This document shows positions 55,436 to 64,000 of a stretch of 64,000 nucleotides of DNA, piece by piece. This DNA comes from Dacryopinax spathularia (Eukaryota > Basidiomycota > Dacrymycetes > Dacrymycetales > Dacrymycetaceae). The position numbers were made by a program, and so were the translations under genes. The DNA is taken from assembly GCA_037974965.1 (NCBI GenBank), contig JBBPFI010000010.1:744001-808000 (forward strand). Reading direction: 5' to 3'. The notes beneath the pieces are model-generated. The model saw nothing but the letters and a program-made list of their open reading frames with translations. It made no database searches and was not told the DNA's origin. Each line of letters starts with the position of its first letter. The first letter of the stretch is position 1.

Positions 55436-56723
55436 ATGGGCCATCCTGCTACTGCTAGTTTGGAAATGACTCAGTCACAGTCGCTGCTGGAAGTGACCGA
55501 AATGGTCGCCTCCAAGCCGGCCTCTCAGTCGGCGACAGTCGAGGTTCTCTATTTGACAACTGCTGGCGACTCCGTCCCTGCTCTAGACGATCTGCAGGAG
55601 CAAATCAATGGTGTCCTCGCGAAGGATGGATGGCTCACAGTGCCAGTTCCGAGACGACCTAAGCTGCTCGTAGCTGGCAAGAGCTACGTATATGCTGTCG
55701 ACCCACCTCGTATCGGAACTTCAAGGCGAAGACGCCTCGTCCCTGTCCCACAATGGGACGATCTTGCCGAACTGCCAATACTAGACCCAGCACCTTTCGC
55801 AACATCCGACTTCATTTCGACCCTCCGGCCGCAGCCGAACCTCTGGACTCTCCTGCCAAACCCGCACCTGCTGCCTTCTCCGCATCATATTCCGCATTTA
55901 CCTCCGGAATGCCCTAAGGAGTTCCGTCCGAAAGGCAATATATCGCCATATGCGAGGTCGACGGTATACATCCCGATCGCTGGTAGCCTGCCGTATGGCA
56001 GAGCCTCTCCCGCCACTATCAGCGAGATCTGGTCACCGCCCAGGCATGTCGACCCTCCTCCTCCCATGCCGCTGGCACGAGAACCCATTATTTGGACGCC
56101 ACCCTCGGTCCAGCGTCTGTGGCACTTCCTCATCAAAATCCAAGAGAAAGGCAACTGCGGCCCCATTGGCATCTCCTACCAGCCATCACATATTGCGGCG
56201 ATGCGGCCCTCGTCTTCCTCAGAGCAGCCACGCAAGAAGGCGAAACTCACCCATACCCTCGCGAACGAAGACTGCGCATACATCAAGGTTTACTGTCCGA
56301 CCATCCTTAAGGACTATCTTCTTCATGCGCTCCGCAACTTTCCCGCCGGAAAGGATGAAGATCGGAGGAAGCCGCTGGCACATGCCAGATTTGCCAGTGT
56401 TGGGGATGATGGTTCGGTCAGCATAGGTTGAGGCGCGGTCCAGTATGGCTATATTGCCGAGCTATCACTAAAGGCAAGGATCATACGGTGACACGGTCGG
56501 GCAGCGCTCCCGTCTCAAGGTATACCCATACCACGAGACGCCCGCAACCTCTGTTTCATGTGAGTACGGTTATCTAGTGCTTATGAATGTCCCGCTTATA
56601 TTGACTACTTGTATAGATGATGCTATTGGCATGAGAACAAAGGATATCAAAGCGTTCTCGAAAGAGATATCACAGTCCGGAGCTTACGGTATCCTCAATA
56701 TGTGTCGACAACCGTTACGTTGA
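55436..56723 (+). CDS. Protein of unknown function, tail overlaps neighbour
   Basis: Best model: ATG 55436 (MGHPATASLEMTQSQ), a 330-residue first exon, then two more exons after introns 56427-56478 and about 56560-56618, stop at 56721-56723. Joined, the end reads GDDGSVSIG-SYGDTVGQRSR, LKVYPYHETPATSVS-YDAIG and GAYGILNMCRQPLR. The alternative is to stop in the unspliced frame at 56431. The middle is Pro-rich (YIPIAGSLPYGRASPATIS, PPPPMPLAREP) with a basic KKAKL stretch, and the C-terminal part is more ordered (CAYIKVYCPTILKDYLLHAL). No membrane helix, signal or known domain is recognised. The last exon overlaps the convergent secreted-protein gene by 29 nt. Confidence 0.6.
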
Positions 56724-57746
56724 CATACGAGATCTGCGACGTCCAATCGCCGTAGATCTCATAATAGACCGTCGCCCTTAGCTGCGTACTGGGTGAGCCG
56801 CTTGTCCTTTGAACGCTAGATGCTGGGATACTTACACGCACGCCTCCCAGAAAACCCCAATGCATTGGAGAGAAATATGCATACGGTGCGGAGGTGATGT
56901 ACAGAGAAAGACCGTGAATGACCTGATTGAGAACTATGGTGAGCCCTGTTCCGGCTACAACGATCGTTTGGACTTACGGTACTCCAAGAGCTCTCATCAT
57001 CGATAGACGACGTATCCTGCTGAATGTCGATATCGACCGAATAAGAAGAGAAGATTTCTCCGCTTTGACCGTAGTACGCTACAAGAACCGAATCGCGATG
57101 CAGACCAATTGTGGCTCCTTCGGTTGGAGAAAACCACTCCCCGCCATCATGTCCTTCGAACACGATCGTAGGGTTATGGCAGTTGATGATGCTCAGGGAT
57201 GGCGCCGCGCTCTGAAATCCGTACGTCGGCGCTTCGCTACCTGTCTGGTACTCCCAGACGACGAGCTGAAGGTTGTTGCCACAAAATTCACCAGAGGCCC
57301 AAGTGAAATTGACAGCAATCAATCCCGAAACGATCGCGTCCTCCTCTTCGTCAGGCGAAGTCAGGCCGATAGCGACCTGCGAGGGCGTTAGCATTATATA
57401 TGTGATCCCCGCTACCCGTTCGATCTTACCGGAGTCGTCACATCAGTGTCTTCGTCCCAGATGTAGACGTTGATGTATTGTGTCGCATACCCCGGGTTTG
57501 TCGCCTCGGTGACAGGCTGATAGATGAATTCGAGGATATCACTGGAGCGCCTGTTAAGTTCACGAAGGATAGGAAGGAGACAACATCGGCACACCCTTGG
57601 CTGATGACTGTACCGCCCGCCGGGCTGATAACCTCCCCGCTGGGTCCCGCTCGAGGGCGGATTGGTGCGGGATTCGCCCAGCAGAGGACGCTAAGATGGA
57701 CAAGAAGGGCGAGAGCAGTCAGCATTGCAGCAAAAGCTTGTCCCAC
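56695..57746 (-). CDS. Secreted beta-sandwich-like protein of unknown function
   Basis: Five exons on the minus strand. The N-terminus is a signal peptide (MLTALALLVHLSVLCWANPA) beginning at ATG 57746 or the inner ATG 57725; a TATATA at about 57769-57774 lies only about 25-45 bp before these, which favours the inner ATG. Then ISPAGGTVISQG-DILEFIY, YINVYIWDEDTDVTTP, VAIGLTSPDEEEDAIVSGLI, NFTWASGEFCGNNLQLVVWE, and the last exons VIHGLSLYITSAPYAYFSPM, HWGFLGGVR and LRATVYYEIYGDWTSQISYV, end VDTY (stop 56695). The Ser/Thr- and strand-rich pattern starting with SPxxGTVI is shared by many secreted fungal proteins. No enzyme motif. A 55-nt intron in the first part is easily missed. Confidence 0.75.
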
Positions 57747-58245
57747 AGGAGATCTGTCTCAACCTCAGCTATATAAGCGTTCACACTTGAGGTCCGTTAC
57801 TGCCGGAGACGAATAATGCGAACGTCCGGTATTCTTCGTGGAGTACCTTTGTTCGCGTGACCTCTGGTGCCTTAAGACCGCAAGCCAAAGAACGCAACTG
57901 CCTCGCGGGCTCACCATTGCCTATTTCGGCGTATCGATGAAGGAACAAGGCGGCGTAGCCATGAGAGAGTGTAATCGCAACCGGATGGAACAGGAATTCC
58001 TGGAGAGGGCTTTCCGGCTCAAGGGGAGGCCATAATATTGGCAGCATATGTTCAGGCACGCGCCGCATTGTTGAAGGTAGGGAAGCAGGGTGACGTCATA
58101 TCACGAAGCTCAATGAGTTCGTGATGTAGATTGATAAAACCCCTGCACGACGAACGAGAGGGCGGTCTTACATCGATGGCATGCAAGCAAAGAATCAACG
58201 TTGCGAGTGCTTCTTAAGATAAGCAGGGTGATAGGGTCAGCCGCT
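57747..58245. other. Intergenic region, no gene seen
   Basis: It contains the promoter of the secreted protein and the 3' flank of NmrA-like gene 6. Confidence 0.5.
57769..57774 (-). promoter_or_regulatory. TATA box of the secreted-protein gene
   Basis: TATATA lies about 45 bp upstream of the ATG at 57725 and 25 bp before that at 57746, so the inner ATG is the better start. Confidence 0.5.
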
Positions 58246-59490
58246 TCAATCCTGGGAATTCAGCCAGGGAATCAGCTCATCCCGCGCGTAATCCTCCAAT
58301 GTATGGATCTTGGTTCCAAGACGAACAACGATGTCCACGGGAATCTCGTCGCCATAACCCCAGCACTCTTCGTCGCACCAGGGATCCAACTACCCACGGA
58401 TGAGCAAGGGTCGTGACAGCTTTCCCAAACAAGCTCACCGGTTGAAGGAAAGGCGGCAACTTCTCCAAAGGCACTTTGACATAGTCAATATCTTTGCCAG
58501 TCACTGTCACTCATGGTGAGCTATTGAGTCTTAAAGAGAAAGCGCGGAACATACCAGAACGCAGCGTCCGAACGACATGCTCATGAGTGGCCGTAAAGGA
58601 GACAAGCGGAATAGGAGCCTTGCTGAGTTCGGCGCGCCAGACCGGGTCTTCCCGTTTCGAAATAGCGGCAACGACAATTGGTCCAAGATCCTTGCTGACG
58701 TACGTATATGGCTGAACGGACTTCGGAGATCCGAATTGGAATATGGCGTGGTATTTGTTCGGTTCTTGCGCGTCGCGCTTCAGAGTGCGCATGTTGATGA
58801 AGCTATACATACGTATCAGCACAAATTCTTGGTCTATGGAGCGGGGGCTTACTTGTCAACGAAAGCACCGGTTCGGAAGACGATAGCCGGTTGACCGGCC
58901 GCCTTGATGTACTTCTCCACTTCTGCCTTGTCGTCGAAAGGCCTGCTTATGGTCAGCAAACGCTCTTTCCGTTCCGTCCTTAATTAGATTTACGAGGAGG
59001 AATATCTGCCGCCGGACGTGTCTTTGCAGCTTGGCAAGGAGGACCAAACGAAGATATCGACCTTGTTTTCCTTGCACGCATCGACGAGGTTCTGACCCTG
59101 GGTCTTCTCGTCCACTCGTCCTCCAACGAACCCAGGCACAGTCACTCCGAACACCTTGTTCGCTCATGAGCAATCCCTGCTTGGAAACAATCGTGAACTT
59201 CACTCACGGCATAGGCGCCGCGACAAGCCCGCATCATGCTCTCCTTATCGCCCGGCTCACCCCGGACGACCTCCACACCCTTCGAGACCAACGCTCTGGC
59301 AGGCTCGGACTCTGGCTCGCGAGAAACGGCACGAATCGCAAACCGTCCATCAACAAGAAGAGCGTTGACGACCGCACCACCTGATGATGTCTTTCAGGTC
59401 AGCACGAGCGTCTGGCCCTCCAGGGAAGACTGTTGGCGGACCTTGGTGGCCGGTCGCACCTGTTACGACGACTCGTTTCTTGCTGCCCAT
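58246..59490 (-). CDS. NmrA-like family NAD(P)-binding protein (paralogue 6)
   Basis: Starts MGSKKRVVVTGATGHQ|GGAV at 59490, with the phase-1 intron in the glycine motif. Then VNALLVDGRFAIRAVSREPE, VFGVTVPGFVGGRVDE, IFVWSSLPSCKDTSGGRYSS, PFDDKAEVEKYIKAAGQPAI, VFRTGAFVDN (phase-2 intron), YTYVSKDLGPIVVAAIS, SFTATHEHV and LHDYVRD-like ending IHTLEDYARDELIPWLNSQD, stop at 58246. GAF replaces the usual GGF. TATAAAA (minus strand) lies about 120 bp upstream. NAD(P)-binding redox protein of unknown substrate. Confidence 0.9.
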
Positions 59491-59606
59491 AGCTCAAGAA
59501 CGAAAGGATGGCAGCAAGTTAGTAACTGGCCAGGAATGTCTTGGTTTCAATATTGGCGATCGGTCGACGTCGGTGTCATGGATAAGAGGGCAAGCAGCCA
59601 GCGCCG

Positions 59607-59613
59607 TTTTATA
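59607..59613 (-). promoter_or_regulatory. TATA box of NmrA-like gene 6
   Basis: On the minus strand TATAAAA reads here, about 120 bp upstream of the ATG at 59490. Confidence 0.55.
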
Positions 59614-59791
59614 GCCAAGCGACTCGACATGGGGAAATCTAGCATGGATCACTAGTCACGCGAGCGAGCAGCCTAGGAGGAAACCATAGCACAGACATGC
59701 GCCCTCGGTGTAGGAAAGCATTCTTGCTTCGCGGAGATCACCCATATTACAGCAAGTAGGAGTTCCACGCAAGCCAGGCCATTCCAGCTAC

Positions 59792-60625
59792 ATGCCCCAG
59801 AGCAGAATTAGAGCGATCTGGCGGTCAAGATCGAGCGGACCCCAGGAATCGACGCGTGGACCTTCAACGAAAAGAGCCTCGACATGTTGGATGCTAACCC
59901 GGAAAGGAGGTCTCGGTGCAAGAGCAGGAGTAGAAAGACGCCGCGTAGCGCGTGATTGGTCAATCACGATGAAGCGGGGTTCTGCATGGGCGGGTGTGGC
60001 GGTGATAGGAGAGAGTTACGGACGTTTGTTTCCGAGCTTACCTTACCCCCCATCACACTGTCGACGAGTCGACAATGAACATTCCGAGAGTCAATCAGTG
60101 CTGGTCGCTATGGACCGCAGACATTGCCACTGCTTGATGGAGCGGGAGGACGCTCTGCGTATAGAGAGCTGGGTACTGCCGGTAAGCCTAATGACCCTCC
60201 TAGTGCTGCACAGGAGGCCCAAGACAAAAAGGCGAGGAGGACGAGGTCGAGGTTCTATCACACTTTCATTGTTTGAAACGCGTTGTTCGATGGACGATCA
60301 TGCGCGTCGTTCTTCATTAATGAACTACGCCCCAGCCAAGGATAGCAGGGTCATTGTCCCAATGCAATACCAGAAGTTCCAGACACTTCACGTAAATCAG
60401 CCAGCGAGCGACAAGAAGCGCAAAGCAGAGAAAACGTTTGTCGACACGCTCGCTTCCCCTTCCAAGACCACACATCGCCAACCTCTTCAAACAACCGGAT
60501 CTTCCACCCCCTCTCCAAAAGCACCATCGACCGGCATACTTCCCGGCCAACCCGGCGGAAGAGACAGAGATGGCTCGTGTGCCGGAAATGCACGTGCCTG
60601 GGTAGGACCCTCATCCCAGCTATAG
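59792..60625 (+). CDS. Doubtful ORF, Arg/Ser-rich
   Basis: A stop-free frame of 277 codons. The first half is Arg-rich and unnatural. The second half (MDDHARRSSLMNYAPAKD to DKKRKAEKTFVDTLASPSKT) looks like a disordered protein with a basic nuclear-type signal. No family, splice pattern or conserved neighbour supports it, so it may be chance or a partial unknown gene. Confidence 0.2.
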   Translation: MPQSRIRAIWRSRSSGPQESTRGPSTKRASTCWMLTRKGGLGARAGVERRRVARDWSITMKRGSAWAGVAVIGESYGRLFPSLPYPPSHCRRVDNEHSESQSVLVAMDRRHCHCLMEREDALRIESWVLPVSLMTLLVLHRRPKTKRRGGRGRGSITLSLFETRCSMDDHARRSSLMNYAPAKDSRVIVPMQYQKFQTLHVNQPASDKKRKAEKTFVDTLASPSKTTHRQPLQTTGSSTPSPKAPSTGILPGQPGGRDRDGSCAGNARAWVGPSSQL

Positions 60626-60956
60626 AGAGGTTGCACGACCACCTTGAACGCTCTTCCCTATTGGTCCATTCCACACGAACGTGCGCGCTTGGAAGGGGCA
60701 CACGAGCACCCACCCGGTTCAGGACTGGTTGCTCGGTCGAACGCGACAGGCGGACGCACGACTATGCGTACCTCGTGTGATGTGAAAGTGGGATTTTGTG
60801 GGAGGTGGGGAGGGAGTGTGACTTCATTGGCCGAGAGCGTGGGCTTGGCCTGATTGAGGATCATTCGGACTGGGAGGGTGAGGGAGGGGCGCACGACCTA
60901 TATCACCCCGGCTTAGGTGGGGAGAGGAGGATCTCTCTCCTCCTGCTCTAATTTCC

Positions 60957-63290
60957 ATGTCGCTCAAATCGGCTTTACGACCTGCTGTATCCTCTGCGTT
61001 ACCAACTGCTATCAGCTCCGATTCTGAGCAGGACAAGTCGCAACCACGGCGCTTACCGAACCAGCTGCACGCGACCGTTTCCCGCAGTGCTCTCCTACTT
61101 ACACCGCGCACTAGTAGGAGCTCGAGCATCACCCCCTCCTCAGAATCGGACTACTTCGGTCCACAAGCGCATACATCAGCCCCTCACATCCAGCCCGTCC
61201 CCACCCCGTCGTCAAGCATGTCACGAACCGCCCCTCTCCCACCTCACGCACACCACCACCACCACCAACACCCGTCCCTCTCAGCCAAGTCCATCCCAAC
61301 TCCTCCTTCTACCGTACCTGGCTCCACTCAAAGTGCTGCAGGCGCAGGAGGAGGAGGAGGGATGGACCTACCCCCCATCCGCCCGCTGGGAGAGAGATAC
61401 GACGGCTCGCCTATGCCTTCCTTCCTCAATATCGCCGGGCATCATCCGACCTCGGCCACAACGCCCAAGCAGGCCGACTCGCACACCCAGGCCTCAGTGC
61501 ACGTGTATGCTCAACCTGCTCATGGGACTACCCGACCGGCACACGCCGGAGAGGGAGCAGCAGCTCAGGCTCCGCCCCGCAAAAAAGCGCGCAAAGCCCC
61601 GCTCACGCCTGGATCTGCACTCCCCTCGCTCCCAACACTCGTCTCTTCCTCCGCTACCACCTCAGCCCCCTCCACAGCACAAAGCAGCACCCCCGCCCCG
61701 CCTCCACCAGCAAAACGAGGCCGCAAGCCCACCCATACCTCGCGCGCCGCCCGGGACACGGCGCGAAAAGTAAACCACTCAAGGATCGAGAAACGCCGCC
61801 GGGAGCGGATAAACGACGCTCTTTCCGCTCTACGCCGGCTCGTACCGCGCGAAGAAGAATTAGACCGGATGAGGAGGGGCGAGGTGCCTGCTTTCCGTTC
61901 TGACGACTCGGCCGCTGGAGGGGAGGAAGAGGCTGCTGATGGTGGTGAGCCGGGGGGAGCGGCGGGGGGGAAGAAGGGAAAGGGAAAGGGAAAGGAATTC
62001 AAGCTTGAGGTCCTTGATCGGACGGTTGCGTATGTGAGGTTCTTGATTGAGAGAGTGCAGGCGAGCGAGGGCGAGCTGCAGGGGGCGTTGAGGAGCGGGG
62101 CGGTGGCGCCTCTGAGTACACTGAAGCGGAAGAGGGAGGAGAGCGATGAGGAGGATAGCGAGATGGGCGATGATGCTGGCGATGGAGAGGGGGAGGGGGA
62201 AAAGGATGAGGGGGAGGAGGACGATGAGGGCGAGACGGAGGAGAGCGATATGGACGATGAGGAGGAAGATGAGGGTCAGCCGAGGAACGGGACTGGCACG
62301 CATGGTCACTCCCTCGCCACCACCCCCTATGCGGGCCCGACGACAACGACGACAACGACGCAACTGACGAGCATCTCCCCCTCTCCACCCGCATACCCCC
62401 TTCTCCCCACACCCACGACACCTTTCCCTTACCCTACCCACTCCTCCTCCCAGGCCTACCACCCCACCCACGCCACCCACACGAGCAACGCCAAACACCC
62501 CTCCTTCCAGACCCGCACTTCCGCCGCCCGCTCGCAGTCCGTTTCGCCTGGTGCTTTGCTCCCCTCCCCGCCAGCTTCGGGCAGACAAGGGGCCACCATC
62601 TCCCCTACCAGTCAGCCGCCGGTGCTTAAGCTGCCCGAGCCCAGTTTGCCGCTCTCACTGCGCTCTCCCGAATACTCTTCAATCTCGACATCGACATCGT
62701 CAGGCAGAGAGTCAGGCAGGGAGAGCTGCCCTTCTCGCTTGGTCCATGCGCGGTCTTACGCGGAAGGACCGAGTCAAAATGCGGGAGATGGGGAAGAAGA
62801 AGCCAAAGCGGCCGCTTCTGTCCTCCTTCAACTAAAAGATGTTTCACCCCGCGTCGGGCCTGTCGACTCCTCCTCTCCTTCCCACTCCGCTCACCACTCC
62901 CACCACTCCTGGTCATCTCACCACCCTCATCAATCTTACTCTGCGCAAAGCGGCACCTGGCGACTCCCCTCCCTCTCCCCTCATGTCAGAGCCATAGACT
63001 CCCACTCCGGCTCGCCATATGCGCAGGCGTACGAAGGGCCAAGTTCGCCCGCGTGGACATACCCGCTCTCCTCGCCCTTGTCGGCAGAGGTGAGGGCGCA
63101 GAGGAAGTTGCCGCCTTTGCCTGTTTTGCCGCCTTTGCGGCCTTCCGCTTCTTCTATTCCCGTGGGGTTGGGCCGGGACGGGGAGCGCGAGAAGGAACAG
63201 GGGGACAGAGAGAGAGAGGGTGGGGAGGGCAGGTCGGCCGTAACGCCCATGAGCGTCCTGGGCATGGACAGGCCCAGGGCGGGCTGGTAA
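60957..63290 (+). CDS. bHLH transcription factor with a very long HLH loop
   Basis: One exon from ATG 60957 (MSLKSALRPAVSSALPTAIS) to TAA 63288-63290, 777 residues. The basic region and first helix are VNHSRIEKRRRERINDALSA followed by LRRLVP; the H-x3-E-x2-RR pattern predicts E-box (CANNTG) binding. Helix 2 is FKLEVLDRTVAYVRFLIERV, but between the helices lies a loop of about 50 residues (61848-61998), acid- and Gly/Lys-rich. Before the bHLH are an AT-hook-like PPPPAKRGRKPTHTSRAA and long disordered Ser/Pro stretches; after it an Asp/Glu tract (EEDSEMGDDAGDGEGEGEKD) and His/Ser/Pro-rich low-complexity DNA. It should be a nuclear DNA-binding regulator; no target is known. Confidence 0.88.
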   Translation: MSLKSALRPAVSSALPTAISSDSEQDKSQPRRLPNQLHATVSRSALLLTPRTSRSSSITPSSESDYFGPQAHTSAPHIQPVPTPSSSMSRTAPLPPHAHHHHHQHPSLSAKSIPTPPSTVPGSTQSAAGAGGGGGMDLPPIRPLGERYDGSPMPSFLNIAGHHPTSATTPKQADSHTQASVHVYAQPAHGTTRPAHAGEGAAAQAPPRKKARKAPLTPGSALPSLPTLVSSSATTSAPSTAQSSTPAPPPPAKRGRKPTHTSRAARDTARKVNHSRIEKRRRERINDALSALRRLVPREEELDRMRRGEVPAFRSDDSAAGGEEEAADGGEPGGAAGGKKGKGKGKEFKLEVLDRTVAYVRFLIERVQASEGELQGALRSGAVAPLSTLKRKREESDEEDSEMGDDAGDGEGEGEKDEGEEDDEGETEESDMDDEEEDEGQPRNGTGTHGHSLATTPYAGPTTTTTTTQLTSISPSPPAYPLLPTPTTPFPYPTHSSSQAYHPTHATHTSNAKHPSFQTRTSAARSQSVSPGALLPSPPASGRQGATISPTSQPPVLKLPEPSLPLSLRSPEYSSISTSTSSGRESGRESCPSRLVHARSYAEGPSQNAGDGEEEAKAAASVLLQLKDVSPRVGPVDSSSPSHSAHHSHHSWSSHHPHQSYSAQSGTWRLPSLSPHVRAIDSHSGSPYAQAYEGPSSPAWTYPLSSPLSAEVRAQRKLPPLPVLPPLRPSASSIPVGLGRDGEREKEQGDREREGGEGRSAVTPMSVLGMDRPRAGW

Positions 63291-64000
63291 ACCCCACACC
63301 CCACCCTCCGCCTGGGGAGAAAACGGGTGGTGCTCCCAACTGCGCGCTCTCGTGTCTCTCGCTTTCGGTCTCATCGTTCTGTGACTGTTGTGTCTCCTTC
63401 GTTCGCGCAAAAAAGTGTTTGGGAAGTGTACCAACAAGTAGCCCCATTGTGGCTAGGACATGTACTGTCTACTTTCTAGATTTTATATATCGGTAGATTG
63501 GGAAGGTTGGGTGGAGTGGGACTGTGGCTAGATGCTGTATCGGAGATAGTATGTTGTTGGATATTATCTAGAGTGGACATTGGGCTGCGTTTGCCGCTGA
63601 GTTGGCGATGTTGAGACTTGAGCTTGCTCGGATCCGCCCATGGCGCACTTCTCCCCGAGTAGACCGGAAAGAACTCTTCGTCGAGTCGTAGTTCGCCTTC
63701 ATTCAGCACTCCAGCTGAGGTCCGAGGCTCGTCATAACAGATGCAGTCACACCAACGACTTGATTCGTTGAGCCCGACTCCCCGCGGGATTAGGCTCCTC
63801 ACTCAACAAAGACGTCATTCCGGTCCCCGCGGAAAGGCAGTGTGCAATGTCCAACCACTCTGATCCTTCGTCTCTTCCCCATTCCCATAAACTGCATCCT
63901 CTCCTGCTCGTCTAAGGCGCACGTTGCAGCTGACCGGCCTCCGCCCCGGGGTCTGAGTCCCAACAGGCTGGAGAGCGAATATGAGCAGAGTACCAGCCGT
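63291..64000. other. Right-end flanking region, no gene seen
   Basis: Contains the 3' end of the bHLH transcript and further DNA without recognisable exons; the frame 63476-63802 (minus) has no supporting feature. Confidence 0.5.

Larger units (their letters stand above)
59491..60956. other. Intergenic region of 1.47 kb
   Basis: Apart from the doubtful frame 59792-60625 nothing is seen. It holds the promoters of NmrA-like gene 6 and of the bHLH gene. Confidence 0.5.

Noticed and set aside
1-64000. CRISPR arrays, rRNA operon, retroelements, DNA transposons
   Set aside because: I looked for regular spacer repeats, long terminal repeats, transposase or reverse-transcriptase motifs and rRNA; none was convincing.

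Overview
This window is nuclear DNA of a filamentous or dimorphic basidiomycete fungus, most likely an Agaricomycotina lineage. The evidence is the many short (about 41-60 nt) GT-AG introns with CTAAC/CTGAC-type branch sites, codon use at roughly 55% GC, and a set of unlinked housekeeping genes with fungal domain layouts (RPS22, acetyl-CoA synthetase, PEX3, NUP54, MIC10, PI-PLC, biotin-protein ligase, an ERT1/AcuK-type Zn2Cys6 regulator). Nothing bacterial, no CRISPR array and no intact transposon was seen. All exon structures are manual and were set by reading frame, splice sites and comparison of paralogues inside the window.

Layout. 0-16 kb: the 3' end of an unknown gene, an ABM-like barrel protein, ribosomal protein uS8 (RPS22), then a gene-poor stretch with NmrA-like gene 1, an alpha-glucoside-type MFS transporter and a tandem pair of NmrA-like genes. 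16-25 kb: an AMSH-like protein with a degenerate JAMM centre, a carnosine N-methyltransferase-family protein with a His-rich insert, nucleoporin NUP54, and NmrA-like gene 4. 25-38 kb: acetyl-CoA synthetase, peroxin PEX3, a small complex-I-like subunit, a DUF2461 protein, NmrA-like gene 5 and a GFO/IDH/MOCA oxidoreductase. 39-52 kb: ERT1/AcuK regulator, a small mitochondrial membrane protein, MIC10, PI-specific phospholipase C, a second MFS sugar transporter and biotin-protein ligase. 54-64 kb: a CFEM GPI-anchored protein, an unknown protein overlapping tail-to-tail with a secreted beta-sandwich protein, NmrA-like gene 6 and a bHLH factor with an unusually long loop.

Themes. Six NmrA-like NAD(P)-binding paralogues lie in one 64-kb segment, each with a TATA-like box about 75-125 bp before its start codon, which suggests an inducible, lineage-expanded redox or detoxification family. 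Two related sugar porters (one with nine introns, one with a single intron) lie in the same segment. Acetyl-CoA synthetase and an ERT1/AcuK-type gluconeogenesis regulator are about 11 kb apart; a functional link is plausible from family knowledge but not shown by the sequence. The most unusual single protein is the AMSH-like one, whose catalytic HxHP motif is missing while the structural zinc ligands seem to remain.
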